Shown here piece after piece: positions 29,944 through 47,421 of a stretch of DNA of 64,000 bases; the first letter of the stretch is position 1; every line of letters begins with the position of its first letter. A model generated the notes under the pieces. That model was not told the origin of the DNA. It made no database searches and saw only the letters and a program-made list of their open reading frames with translations. The stretch is from Microcystis elabens FACHB-917 (lineage in GTDB: Bacteria > Cyanobacteriota > Cyanobacteriia > PCC-6307 > Cyanobiaceae), in contig NZ_JACJSZ010000005.1 in the NCBI RefSeq assembly GCF_014698445.1, positions 1 through 64,000 on the forward strand, read 5' to 3'. The position numbers were made by a program, and so were the translations under genes.

Positions 29944-31247
29944 GGGGTCACCCCCCCATCGAGGGGGGCCGGATCCTGGCCGTCGGGGAGTTCCCGTGGG
30001 CCGGCGTCGGCGCTGGGCTCCGCCGTCAGGTCCTCCCTCACCGCTGGGTCGGGCGGGGTGGGGAGCTCCTGCACCAGCGGCAGGAGACGCGCCGGCGGAT
30101 CCGGGATCTCCGCCTGGGTCGGGAGTTCCGGGTCGGCGTCCGCACCCACAACCTCGGCGGGCGCAGCCTCGACACCTGCAGCCTCAGTGGCTTCAGCCTC
30201 AGCGGCCTCGGCCGGCGCCTCCGGCTCAGGCTGGTCTCCCGCCTCCTGCGGCGGCTCCTGCGCCTGCGGCGGCGCCGGCTCCGGAGCGGCCGGCTGCGGG
30301 ACCTCGCCCAGCAGGATGGCCAGCTCCGTGGGCGTCAGTCGTCCCTTCTGCCAGCGGGGCGGTTCGCCGCCGGGCTCCAGAATCACCTCAGCCACCAGGC
30401 TGTTGAAGGGAGGGTTGAGGGGTTCCCCCAGGCCGTCGAGCAGGTCGAGCTGGACCGCATTGCTGCCGGCGCGCCAGCCCTCCAGCCACAGGGGCGTCTG
30501 GCGATCCACCAGGAAGCTGTCGCCGTTGATGCTGACCCGCAGCCGCCAGCTGGCATCACCACTGCGCAGGTTCTGCAGCGGGGCCTCCAGCAGCAGCCAG
30601 TCGAGCAGCAGCGGCGTGGCGGCCGCCGTCCCCTGGGGACTGACGGCGATCAGCTGGGGGCTGCCCGGAACGGGCTGGCCGAGGGGATTGGCCGCCACTC
30701 TGTGCAGCAGGATCTGGCGCTGGGCACCGGGGCCCTTCACCGCCTCGCCCCAGGGCCTGGCGGCGTAGACGGTGAGCCGGTGGCTGCCGGGTTCCAGCGG
30801 CCGCATGGTGATGGAGGTGGTGGTCAGCGGCAGGGGCGGATCCCCATCCAGCTGCGCCACCAGGTGGGGGCCGAGGCCGAGGGGGCCGGCCTCCACCAGG
30901 GCCCAGTCCTCCACCCGCAGCTGCAGGGTCCAGGGACCCGCCGGCAGCAGGGCTCCATCGGCGGGGGAGAGGATCTCCACCCGGGGGCAGCGTCCCTCCA
31001 GGGCCTCCTGCAACTGCTGCACCGCCACGGGCGGGGCCACCTCCTGCTGGCTGGAGCGTCCCAGGGCCGGGGCGGGGGCGGCTGGGGCTGCGGCGGGCGA
31101 GCGTCGGCCCGGCAGGGAGAAGGCCTGGGCGGCGGAGGGCGCCAGGGTGAGCACCAGCAGCAGGGCCGCCGCCAGCAGACCGATTCGGCAGAAGTACCTA
31201 CGGACCGCCCGTCCCGCGGCTCCACGCCCCTCGCCCCTGTCGCCCAC
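29940..31247 (-). CDS. Exported Pro/Ala/Glu-rich protein of unknown function
   Basis: A 435-residue protein I do not recognise. A signal sequence or anchor is at about 19-42 (IGLLAAALLLVLTLAPSAAQ). Residues about 75-300 look like one or two beta-sandwich modules (VEILSPADGALLPAGPWTLQ; PGSHRLTVYAARPWGEAV). The last 120 residues are a low-complexity, acidic Pro/Ala/Glu tail, as in cell-wall-spanning linkers. GTG start at 31247. It is directly coupled to cbiG-cobJ and divergent from psaA, 423 bases away. A periplasmic or envelope role is likely; nothing ties it to cobalamin apart from position. Confidence 0.75.
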   Translation of the reverse strand: MGDRGEGRGAAGRAVRRYFCRIGLLAAALLLVLTLAPSAAQAFSLPGRRSPAAAPAAPAPALGRSSQQEVAPPVAVQQLQEALEGRCPRVEILSPADGALLPAGPWTLQLRVEDWALVEAGPLGLGPHLVAQLDGDPPLPLTTTSITMRPLEPGSHRLTVYAARPWGEAVKGPGAQRQILLHRVAANPLGQPVPGSPQLIAVSPQGTAAATPLLLDWLLLEAPLQNLRSGDASWRLRVSINGDSFLVDRQTPLWLEGWRAGSNAVQLDLLDGLGEPLNPPFNSLVAEVILEPGGEPPRWQKGRLTPTELAILLGEVPQPAAPEPAPPQAQEPPQEAGDQPEPEAPAEAAEAEATEAAGVEAAPAEVVGADADPELPTQAEIPDPPARLLPLVQELPTPPDPAVREDLTAEPSADAGPRELPDGQDPAPLDGGVTP

Positions 31248-31670
31248 GGGTGCTCCGTCGTTCGTGGGGCCATTCTGCTTCGGGGCCTGAAGAGGGCTCC
31301 TCGGCTGTTGAAATCGCTGTAAGATGCAGCACGGGATTATAGAAACCCCGCGGTTTTCTCGATTGTTACGTTGTTGACAACATGTCGTCAGACATCAGTC
31401 GCAGCCTTGGAACCGCCGGGATTAAACCTTTGTAACTGGCGGCCGAATCGCCTTGTTTTCGACCCCTATACTTCCGCCAGCGGTCCCCTTTCGGGGCCCA
31501 AAGCCCCAGTCGCTGCAAGGGATCTCTCTCCCATCGCGACTGGTGCCCATGGTCGGGGCTTCCCGGCCATGGGGCCCACCGATGGGGCCGGGACGGTCGC
31601 ATGACCAGTCCCCGGCGTCCGTCGAAGGGGTGGACCTCCACCTCGACCCCGTCCCTCGAGGAACGTCTCG
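31248..31670 (+). promoter_or_regulatory. psaA promoter and structured leader
   Basis: A 423-base gene-free region. TATACT (31467-31472) is a good -10. On the opposite strand GTTACAAA (31436-31429) matches the HLR1 half-site recognised by RpaB, followed after two bases by the poorer TTTAATCC; it lies about 40-60 bases upstream of the predicted start, where HLR1 activates photosystem I genes in Synechocystis. A second related stretch, GTTACGTTGTTGACAA, is at 31365-31380. The predicted ~190-base leader can form TCCCGGCC/GGCCGGGA (31561-31568 with 31586-31593) and two mutually exclusive small stems near 31486-31506. Regulation is inferred from motif and position. Confidence 0.5.
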
Positions 31671-33974
31671 ATGACCATCAGCCCACCAGAGCGTGGGAAA
31701 ACGGCGAAGGACATGGTTGACCGGAACCCCGTTCCGGCCGACCCCGCGGTGTTCGGCAAGCCCGGCCACTTCGATCGCACCCTCGCCAAAGGTCCCAAAA
31801 CCACCACCTGGATTTGGAACCTCCACGCCAACGCTCACGATTTCGACAGCCACACAAGCGATCTTGAAGAGGTCTCCCGGAAGATCTTCAGCGCTCACTT
31901 CGGCCATCTGGCCGTCATCTTCATCTGGCTGAGCGGCGCCTTCTATCACGGAGCCCGCTTCTCCAACTACACCGGCTGGCTCGCCGATCCCACCCACGTC
32001 AAGCCCAGTGCCCAGGTGGTCTGGCCGATCTTCGGCCAGGAAATCCTCAATGGTGATGTGGGTGCCGGCTTCCACGGCATTCAGATCACCTCCGGCCTCT
32101 TCCAGGTCTGGAGAGCCTGGGGTTTCACCAACGAGTTCCAGCTCCTGTGCACCGCCATCGGTGCCCTGGTGATGGCCGGTCTCATGCTCAACGCCGGTGT
32201 TTTCCATTACCACAAGGCGGCGCCGAAGCTGGAGTGGTTCCAGAATGTTGAGTCCATGCTCAACCACCACCTGGCGGGTCTGCTCGGGCTCGGTTCCCTG
32301 TCCTGGACAGGCCACCTGCTGCACGTGTCGCTGCCCACCACCCAGCTGATGGACGCCATCGACGCCGGCAATCCGCTGGTGCTCAACGGCAAGACCATCG
32401 CTTCGGTGGCCGACATTCCGCTCCCCCACGAGTTCATCAACCAGGACGTGCTGACCCAGCTCTTCCCTGGTTTCGGAGCGGGCATCTCCGCCTTCTTCAC
32501 CGGCAACTGGGCCGCCTACAGCGATTTCCTCACCTTCAAGGGTGGTCTCAATCCTGTGACCGGCAGCCTCTGGATGACCGACATCGCCCATCACCACCTG
32601 GCGATTGCGGTGCTGTTCATCGTGGCTGGCCACATGTACCGCACCAACTGGGGCATCGGCCACAGCATCAAGGAGATTCTCGAGGGCCAGAAGGTCGATC
32701 CCCTGCTGTTTCCTGCGCCCAAAGGTCACGATGGGCTCTATGAATTCCTGACCACTTCCTGGCACGCCCAGCTGGGCCTGAACCTGGCGCTCTTCGGTTC
32801 GCTCACGATCATCGTGGCGCACCACATGTATGCGATGCCTCCGTATCCCTACATCGGTATCGACTACCCGACCCAGCTGTCGCTGTTCACCCACCACATG
32901 TGGATCGGCGGCTTCCTGATCGTCGGAGCCGGTGCCCATGCGGCCATCGCACTCATCCGCGACTACGACCCGGCCAAGAACATCGACAACGTGCTGGATC
33001 GGGTGCTGAAGGCCCGTGATGCCCTGATCAGCCACCTCAACTGGGTGTGCATCTTCCTGGGCTTCCACAGCTTCGGCCTCTACATCCACAACGACACCAT
33101 GAGTGCTCTGGGTCGTCCCCAGGACATGTTCAGCGACACCGCGATCCAGCTGAAGCCCGTCTTCGCCCAATGGATCCAGGGCCTGCACGCCGCCGCCGCC
33201 GGCACCACCGCTCCCAACGCGCTGGCCGGTGTGAGCGAAGTGTTCAATGGCACTGTCGTTGCTGTCGGCGGCAAGGTGGCCGCTGCGCCGATCCCCCTGG
33301 GAACGGCGGACTTCATGGTCCACCACATCCACGCCTTCACGATCCACGTCACCGTGCTGATCCTGCTGAAGGGTGTGCTCTACGCGCGCAGCTCCCGTCT
33401 CGTTCCCGACAAGGCGAACCTGGGCTTCCGCTTCCCCTGTGACGGCCCCGGCCGTGGCGGTACCTGTCAGGTGTCGGCCTGGGACCACGTGTTCCTCGGC
33501 CTGTTCTGGATGTACAACTCCCTGTCGATCGTCATTTTCCACTTCAGCTGGAAGATGCAGAGCGACGTGTGGGGCACCGTCAATGCCGACGGCACTGTCC
33601 AGCACATCACCAATGGCAACTTCGCCCAGGGCGCCATCACGATCAATGGCTGGCTGCGCGATTTCCTGTGGGCCCAGGCCGCTCAGGTGATCAACAGCTA
33701 CGGCTCCTCCTCCAGTGCCTACGGACTGATGTTCCTGGGTGCCCACTTCGTCTGGGCCTTCAGCCTCATGTTTCTTTTCAGCGGCCGCGGCTACTGGCAG
33801 GAACTGATTGAGTCCATTGTCTGGGCTCACAACAAGCTGAAGGTGGCTCCCGCCATCCAACCGCGGGCGCTCTCCATCACCCAAGGCCGTGCCGTCGGTG
33901 TCGCCCACTATCTGCTGGGCGGTATCGCGACCACCTGGGCCTTCTTCCTGTCCCGACTCATCGCGGTCGGCTGA
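31671..33974 (+). CDS. psaA: Photosystem I core protein PsaA
   Basis: A 767-residue subunit of the photosystem I heterodimer that holds P700, the antenna chlorophylls and half of the FX iron-sulfur cluster. It starts [20 protein letters not shown]. The FX loop [12 protein letters not shown] has cysteines at 590 and 599. Many chlorophyll-binding histidine pairs are visible ([20 protein letters not shown]). Length is at the normal 11-helix size. psaB follows after 20 bases, so both come from one transcript started in the upstream promoter. Confidence 0.99.
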   Translation: MTISPPERGKTAKDMVDRNPVPADPAVFGKPGHFDRTLAKGPKTTTWIWNLHANAHDFDSHTSDLEEVSRKIFSAHFGHLAVIFIWLSGAFYHGARFSNYTGWLADPTHVKPSAQVVWPIFGQEILNGDVGAGFHGIQITSGLFQVWRAWGFTNEFQLLCTAIGALVMAGLMLNAGVFHYHKAAPKLEWFQNVESMLNHHLAGLLGLGSLSWTGHLLHVSLPTTQLMDAIDAGNPLVLNGKTIASVADIPLPHEFINQDVLTQLFPGFGAGISAFFTGNWAAYSDFLTFKGGLNPVTGSLWMTDIAHHHLAIAVLFIVAGHMYRTNWGIGHSIKEILEGQKVDPLLFPAPKGHDGLYEFLTTSWHAQLGLNLALFGSLTIIVAHHMYAMPPYPYIGIDYPTQLSLFTHHMWIGGFLIVGAGAHAAIALIRDYDPAKNIDNVLDRVLKARDALISHLNWVCIFLGFHSFGLYIHNDTMSALGRPQDMFSDTAIQLKPVFAQWIQGLHAAAAGTTAPNALAGVSEVFNGTVVAVGGKVAAAPIPLGTADFMVHHIHAFTIHVTVLILLKGVLYARSSRLVPDKANLGFRFPCDGPGRGGTCQVSAWDHVFLGLFWMYNSLSIVIFHFSWKMQSDVWGTVNADGTVQHITNGNFAQGAITINGWLRDFLWAQAAQVINSYGSSSSAYGLMFLGAHFVWAFSLMFLFSGRGYWQELIESIVWAHNKLKVAPAIQPRALSITQGRAVGVAHYLLGGIATTWAFFLSRLIAVG

Positions 33975-33994
33975 CCTCCACCTGACCTTCCCCA

Positions 33995-36202
33995 ATGGCA
34001 ACGAAATTTCCTTCGTTCAGCCAGGGTCTGGCACAGGACCCGACAACCCGCCGTATCTGGTACGGCATCGCCACGGCTCACGACTTCGAGAGCCATGACG
34101 GAATGACGGAGGAGCGGCTTTACCAAAAGCTGTTCTCCACCCACTTCGGTCATCTGGCGATCATCGGCCTCTGGGTTTCGGGCAACCTGTTCCATATCGC
34201 CTGGCAGGGCAACTTCGAGCAGTGGGTCGCCGATCCGCTGCACGTCCGTCCCATCGCTCATGCGATCTGGGATCCCCACTTCGGCCAGGGCGCCATCGAC
34301 GCCTTCACCCAGGCGGGCGCTTCCTCCCCGGTCAACATCGCCTATTCCGGCCTGTACCACTGGTGGTACACGATCGGCATGACCACCAACATGGAGCTCT
34401 ACCAGGGTTCCATCTTCATGCTGATTCTCTCGGCCTGGGCCCTGTTCGCCGGCTGGCTCCATCTCCAGCCCAAGTTCCAGCCTTCCCTGGCCTGGTTCAA
34501 GAACGCCGAGTCCCGGCTCAACCATCACCTGGCTGTGCTGTTCGGCTTCAGTTCCATCGCCTGGACCGGCCACCTGGTCCACGTCGCCATCCCCGAATCC
34601 CGCGGTCAGCACGTCGGCTGGGACAACTTCCTCTCGGTCTCTCCTCACCCCGCCGGTCTGGCTCCTTTCTTCACCGGCAACTGGGGTGTCTATGCCCAGA
34701 ACCCCGACACCGCCAACCAGGTGTTCGGGACCTCCGAGGGGGCCGGCACCGCGATCCTCACCTTCCTGGGCGGCTTCCACCCCCAGACCGAAGCGCTGTG
34801 GCTCACGGACATCGCCCACCACCACCTGGCCATCGGCTGCATCTTTGTGATCGCCGGCCACATGTACCGGACGAACTTCGGCATCGGCCACTCGATCCGC
34901 GAGATCCTCGACGCCCATAACCCCCCCAAGGGCACTCCCGGTGATCTGGGCGCCGGCCACAAGGGGCTTTACGACACCGTCAACAACTCCCTCCACTTCC
35001 AGCTGGGCCTGGCCCTGGCATCCCTGGGTGTGGCAACGAGCCTTGTGGCGCAGCACATGTACGCGCTGCCGTCCTATGCGTTCATCGCCAAGGACTACAC
35101 CACACAGGCGGCCCTCTACACGCACCATCAGTACATCGCCATCTTCCTGATGTGCGGTGCCTTCGCCCACGGTGCCATCTTCTTCATCCGTGACTACGAC
35201 CCGGAAGCCAACAAGGACAACGTCCTGGCCCGGATGCTCGAGCACAAGGAAGCCCTGATCAGCCACCTGAGCTGGGTCTCCCTGTTCCTCGGCTTCCACA
35301 CCCTGGGTCTCTATGTCCACAACGACGTGGTGGTTGCCTTCGGCACCCCCGAGAAGCAGATCCTGATTGAGCCGGTGTTCGCCCAGTTCGTTCAGGCCTC
35401 CAGTGGCAAGGCCCTTTACGGGATGGATGTGCTGCTGGCAAACTCCGACAGCATCGCCAACACCGGCGCCCCCTGGCTCCCTGGTTGGCTTGATTCCATC
35501 AACGCCGGGAACAACTCCCTGTTTCTGCAGATCGGTCCTGGCGACTTCCTGGTGCACCACGCCATCGCACTGGGTCTGCACACCACCACCCTTATCCTGG
35601 TGAAGGGTGCCCTGGATGCCCGGGGTTCCAAGCTGATGCCCGACAAGAAGGACTTCGGCTACTCCTTCCCCTGCGACGGCCCCGGCCGTGGCGGCACCTG
35701 CGACATCTCGGCCTGGGACGCCTTCTATCTGGCTGTCTTCTGGGCTCTGAACACCGTGGGTTGGGTCACCTTCTACTGGCACTGGAAGCACCTCGCCATC
35801 TGGCAGGGCAACGTGGCCCAGTTCAACGAATCCAGCACCTATCTCATGGGCTGGTTCCGCGATTACCTGTGGCTCAACAGCTCCCAGCTGATCAACGGGT
35901 ACAACCCGATGGGATCCAACAACCTGGCCGTCTGGGCCTGGATGTTCCTCTTCGGTCACCTGGTGTGGGCCACCGGCTTCATGTTCCTGATCTCCTGGCG
36001 GGGTTACTGGCAGGAGCTGATCGAAACCATCGTCTGGGCGCATCAGCGCACGCCCCTTGCCAACCTGGTGGGCTGGCGCGACAAGCCCGTTGCTCTCTCG
36101 ATCGTTCAGGCCCGTGTGGTGGGTCTCGCCCACTTCACCATCGGCTACATCCTCACGTACGCGGCCTTCCTGATCGCGTCCACCTCAGGCAAGTTCGGCT
36201 GA
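33995..36202 (+). CDS. psaB: Photosystem I core protein PsaB
   Basis: A 735-residue partner of PsaA. It starts [20 protein letters not shown]. The FX ligands are Cys560 and Cys569 in [12 protein letters not shown], identical to the PsaA loop. Eleven helices and the paired histidines ([10 protein letters not shown]) are present, with the end [10 protein letters not shown] typical of the family. A strong intrinsic terminator lies 57 bases downstream. Confidence 0.99.
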   Translation: MATKFPSFSQGLAQDPTTRRIWYGIATAHDFESHDGMTEERLYQKLFSTHFGHLAIIGLWVSGNLFHIAWQGNFEQWVADPLHVRPIAHAIWDPHFGQGAIDAFTQAGASSPVNIAYSGLYHWWYTIGMTTNMELYQGSIFMLILSAWALFAGWLHLQPKFQPSLAWFKNAESRLNHHLAVLFGFSSIAWTGHLVHVAIPESRGQHVGWDNFLSVSPHPAGLAPFFTGNWGVYAQNPDTANQVFGTSEGAGTAILTFLGGFHPQTEALWLTDIAHHHLAIGCIFVIAGHMYRTNFGIGHSIREILDAHNPPKGTPGDLGAGHKGLYDTVNNSLHFQLGLALASLGVATSLVAQHMYALPSYAFIAKDYTTQAALYTHHQYIAIFLMCGAFAHGAIFFIRDYDPEANKDNVLARMLEHKEALISHLSWVSLFLGFHTLGLYVHNDVVVAFGTPEKQILIEPVFAQFVQASSGKALYGMDVLLANSDSIANTGAPWLPGWLDSINAGNNSLFLQIGPGDFLVHHAIALGLHTTTLILVKGALDARGSKLMPDKKDFGYSFPCDGPGRGGTCDISAWDAFYLAVFWALNTVGWVTFYWHWKHLAIWQGNVAQFNESSTYLMGWFRDYLWLNSSQLINGYNPMGSNNLAVWAWMFLFGHLVWATGFMFLISWRGYWQELIETIVWAHQRTPLANLVGWRDKPVALSIVQARVVGLAHFTIGYILTYAAFLIASTSGKFG

Positions 36203-36258
36203 GCCTCCGGCTCCCGAATCCTTTCAAAACCCCTTCTCGAATCTTCGAGGGACCCCCA

Positions 36259-36286
36259 TCCCCCCGGCTTCGGCCGGGGGGGTTTT
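36259..36286 (+). terminator. Intrinsic terminator of psaAB
   Basis: A nine-pair GC-rich stem (36260-36268 with 36273-36281) around the stable loop TTCG, followed by TTTTCTGTTT. It lies 57 bases after the psaB stop and 170 bases before the convergent ATPase's end. Confidence 0.93.
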
Positions 36287-36458
36287 CTGTTTGGGCGGAT
36301 TCCCTTCCGCACCGCCATGCTCCGCTGCCGTCCGCCTGGCTGGCTTCCGGCAGCACATCGTCGGGCACTCGCGTGGGCTGATTTGACGCGCTCCTGCGTC
36401 CAAGCCACCACGGAACTCCTGACCTGCGTCACTCCTGACCTGCATCCTCTGACTGCCG

Positions 36459-39166
36459 TCACCGGGGGCTCTTCACCCTCTGAGTCCCAACCCTCCCATC
36501 GGAGGGATCGATCCGTTCCCCGAGCCAGGCCACCGGCAGCATCCCCAGCATGGGCAAGGCGCACACTCCCAGCTGCTCGAGGCTGAGCGGTGCGGTGTCG
36601 AAGAAGCGATTCATGGCGGCCGTCTGGCTGAACGTCCACTGGACGGCCAGGGTGCCAGCGATGCCCAGCAGCACCGCAGGCGTTCGGGTGAGGGCCCGCC
36701 AGCCCAGTCGCGGCAGGGCGAGCAGGGCCCCACGCAACTGGCTGATGCTCACCAGATAGACCAGGTGGGCCAGCACCAGCCCCTGCACAGCCATGGTGCG
36801 GGCCAGCGCCAGGCCGCTGCCGTTCATTGTGTTCCAGAGGAACAGTCCGAAGATCACCAGCCAGTTGAACAGCGACACCACCAGCAGCCGGCGGATCAGG
36901 CCGCCGGTCAGCAGCGGCTGCGCCGGCGGTCGGGGCGGCTGCCGCATCAGCCAGGGGGCTCCTGGTTCGAAGGCCAGGGCGATCGACATCGTCAGCGAAC
37001 AGATCATGTTGAGCCAGAGCACCTGCAGTGCCGTCACCGGCAAGGGAGTTCCGAGCAAGGCACCCAGCAGGATCGTCATCGAGGCTCCACCGTTCACCGG
37101 CAGCACGAAAGCCAGCGTCTTGCGCAGGTTGAGGTAAACCGTGCGGCCCTCCTCCACCGCCGCCTCGATCGTGGCGAAATTGTCGTCAGTGAGCAGCATG
37201 TCGGCGGCCTGGCGAGCCACCTCGGTGCCTCCGGCGCCCATGGCAATACCGATGTCGGCCTGCTTGAGAGCGGGAGCGTCATTGACGCCGTCCCCGGTCA
37301 TCGCCACCACTTCACCATTGGCCTGCAGGGCGCGCACCAGCTGCAGTTTCTGCACCGGTGCCACCCGTGCGAACACATCCACCCCATCCACCAGCCCGGC
37401 GACGGCATCGGCACTCAGTGCCGCCAGTTGGCGGCCATCGATCGCGGCGGGCTCCTCACCACCGCCGGCCGGCGCCCGGCCGATGCCCATCTGGCGGGCG
37501 ATGGCCCGGGCCGTTTCCAGATGGTCGCCGGTGATCATCTTTACGGTGATGCCTGCCGCCTGACAGGCCGCCACCGCCTGGATCGCCTCTGGACGGGGTG
37601 GATCGAGCATCCCCTGCAGACCGAGAAAGTCGAGATCGGCCGCCACATGATGATGTTCCAGCCGGTTCTGGGCCTGGTCCGCCTGGCCGATGGAGAAGGC
37701 CAGCACCCGCTCGCCTCGGGCGGCCATGGCGGCCACCGCTGCTTCGATCCTCGCCCGATCCAGCGGTTCCGGCCGACCCTGGGCATCCAGCTGCCGGCTG
37801 CAGCGATCCAGGACGGCTTCCACCGACCCTTTCAGCAGAATCCGCTCGCTGCCGTGCAGGGTGGCCATGAACTGCTGCTCTGATGCGAAGGGAATCGCGT
37901 CGCGGCGGGGATGGCGCTCCAGGGCGGCCTGGCGGTCGATCCCTGCCGCATCCGCTGCCGCCAGCAGGGCCGTTTCGGTGGGATCTCCCACCAGCCCTTC
38001 GGGCCCACTGTGTCGGGCATCATTGCAGAGCAGCCCTGCCAGCAGGGTCTCCTGCAGGGCCATGTTCGACCGGTCTGGCAGGCCATTGCCGGGCCAGAGA
38101 TCCTCGATGGCCACAAGTTGGCCACCTCCGTAGAGGTGCTGCACCGTCATCCGGTTCTGGGTGAGGGTTCCGGTCTTGTCGGAGCAGATGACGGTGGTGC
38201 TGCCCAGGGCCTCCACGGCCGGCAACTTGCGGATAATGGCCCGCCGACTGGCCATGCGATGCACGCCGATGGCCAGGGTGATCGTCACGATCGCCGGCAG
38301 CTCTTCAGGGATCGCACCCACCGCCAGGGCGACGGCGCCATCGAACATCTCATCGATGCCACGCCCACGGGCCAGCCCCACCAGAAACGTGAGCCCGGCC
38401 AGCACCAGAATCACCTGCAGCAGGGTGCGACTGAAGCGGCCGAACTTGCGGGTGAGTGGAGTGGTGAGGTCCACCTGGTCCTGCAGGGAGGTGGAAATGC
38501 TCCCCACCTCGGTGCCATCACCGGTGGCCACCACCAGCCCTATGCCCTGGCCCGAGGTCACGAAACTGCCGGCATAGGCCATGTCGATCCGCTCCGCCAG
38601 GGGAGCGCCAGCCTCCACGGCGGTGGTGCTCTTGCTCACGGGCAGTGATTCCCCGGGGAGGGCCGATTCATCGGCCTGCAGGTGCCGGCCCGCCAGCAGG
38701 CGCAGGTCGGCCGGCACCTTGGCCCCGGTGTCCAGCCGCACCAGATCGCCCGGCACCAGCTGCTCCGATTCCAACCGCCGACGCCTGCCACTGCGCACCA
38801 CCTCCACTTCGGTGCGCACCGCCCCCGCCAGGGCGGCGATGGCGCTCTCGGCCTTGCTCTCCTGCACGAAGCCGATCACGGCGTTGATCACCGTGACGCT
38901 CCAGATGACAAGGGCATCGCGGTGGTGACCCAGCAGCGCCTTCACCGCTCCCACCACCAGCAGGGTGATCAGCAAGGGTTGTTGAACTGCAGCAGGAACT
39001 TCAGCCAGCCGGGCCTGCCGCTGCGGAGGGTGAGCGTATTGGGGCCGTGGGCCAGGAGCCGGCGGCCGGCTTCCGCTTCGCTCAGGCCGCTGGTGCCATC
39101 GCTCTGCAAGGCCTCCACCACAGCGGCCGCCGGCAGGGCATGGGCTGGTGCGGGCAGGGACGGCAT
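36459..39166 (-). pseudogene. P-type cation-transporting ATPase, frameshifted
   Basis: A P2-type (Ca2+ or Na+/K+-like) ATPase of about 900 residues in two frames. ATG 39166 opens the cytoplasmic N-domain (HALPAAAVVEALQ, LLAHGPNTLTLRSGRPGWLK, LLQFNNPC) and stops at 38969. The remainder continues in another frame from LLITLLVVGAVKALLGHH near 38980 to 36459, with ESALPGESLPV, PEELPAIVTITLAIGV, the phosphorylation site CSDKTGTLTQNRM, MITGDHLETAR and TGDGVNDAPALKQADIG. One added base in the CCC at 38976-38978 would restore FNNPLLITLL. The actuator motif reads PGES where TGES is usual. Either a sequencing error or a real inactivation; the catalytic part is otherwise intact. Substrate not assignable. 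Confidence 0.85.
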
Positions 39167-39194
39167 GGGATCGTCGGCGATCTGGGACCAAGCC

Positions 39195-39482
39195 TTAGCG
39201 CAGTTTCCCGCTCCCGAAGGCCGGGGCCAGCAGCGCCAGCCGGCCCCCTGTTCCCACCAGGCCCCCACCGAACGGGCTGAGGAACACCTGGAGCCGTTCC
39301 GGCGCTGGGTCGGCATGAAGGACGCCCAAGGTGGGGCGCGAGAGGGACTGCCTCCAGACCCTCTGCACCCGCGTCAGGGAGGCGTGCGGACCCCCGTCGA
39401 GCAGAGGCAGCGCCAGGCCTGACGATGCTTGCCGCCAGGATGGTCCCAATGTCTGTTCCAGGGGTACGGACGGGCTGTTCAC
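39195..39482 (-). CDS. Possible small hypothetical protein
   Basis: A 95-residue open frame (MNSPSVPLEQTLGPSWRQAS to LALLAPAFGSGKLR) lies 29 bases upstream of the ATPase start on the same strand, inside a 418-base region without a recognised gene. Codon third positions are GC-rich as in real genes here, and the end looks protein-like (RLQVFLSPFGGGLVGTGG). I know no family for it. It may be a small gene, the remnant of one, or chance in GC-rich DNA. Confidence 0.3.
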   Translation of the reverse strand: MNSPSVPLEQTLGPSWRQASSGLALPLLDGGPHASLTRVQRVWRQSLSRPTLGVLHADPAPERLQVFLSPFGGGLVGTGGRLALLAPAFGSGKLR

Positions 39483-39542
39483 GTCGCCCTGAACACCCGG
39501 GGTTGTGACCCACAGCCCACCCCCCCCATTTCTTGAACGCAG

Positions 39543-39561
39543 ATTTGCCTGGGCTTAACCT
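39543..39561 (+). promoter_or_regulatory. Pho-box-like site
   Basis: CTTAACCT (39554-39561) is an exact match to the cyanobacterial Pho half-site PyTTAAPyPy(T/A) bound by SphR/PhoB, 49 bases before the ATG of the giant phosphatase gene. ATTTGCCT, 11 bases upstream, matches 5 of 8 positions in the same phase. A phosphate-starvation promoter here fits the enzymes encoded downstream. One good half-site can occur by chance. Confidence 0.45.
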
Positions 39562-39609
39562 TGCCTGAGGGGGCTGCTGCCAGGTTTGGCCTGACTGCAG
39601 CTGCATTCA

Positions 39610-47196
<7,587 letters not shown>

Positions 47197-47421
47197 GGGG
47201 CGTTCCCGTCGCCGACCGGTTCGTCCAGCTTCTCCTCTCCCTTGATCACGGCGTCGACTTCAGTGTCGGCGCCCTCAACAGCCAGGCCAACCTCGCCTTG
47301 GTCTGAGGTCGTCCGGGAGGCCCTTCCCCTTGCCAGGGGTGCGGCCTCCATCCACACCTGCGGGTTCCCTCTCGGAATCCCTGCGTCTCCGTTTTCTTCC
47401 CCGCCTACCCCCCCCCGGACC
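47197..47421 (+). other. Gap between the giant genes with compound hairpin
   Basis: GGAGGCC (47316-47322) pairs with GGCCTCC (47343-47349) around an inner hairpin CCCCT/AGGGG (47326-47330 with 47335-47339). No U-tract follows, so it is not a normal terminator; it may protect the upstream mRNA end or affect read-through to the second gene. No promoter or Pho box was recognised here, suggesting co-transcription. Confidence 0.4.

Noticed and set aside
31374-31379. TTGACA as the psaA -35 box
   Set aside because: No -10-like hexamer occurs 16-19 bases downstream; TATACT at 31467 is too far away.
31422-36133. Long minus-strand frames across psaA and psaB
   Set aside because: Antisense shadows of two highly conserved photosystem genes.
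38969-38985. Programmed frameshifting in the P-type ATPase
   Set aside because: The site has a CCC run but no downstream pseudoknot I could identify, and no such control is known for this family; mutation or sequencing error is simpler.
47242-47421. N-terminal extension of the nuclease/PhoD protein
   Set aside because: The added 60 residues are low-complexity and unlike any signal or domain; ATG 47422 gives a natural start.
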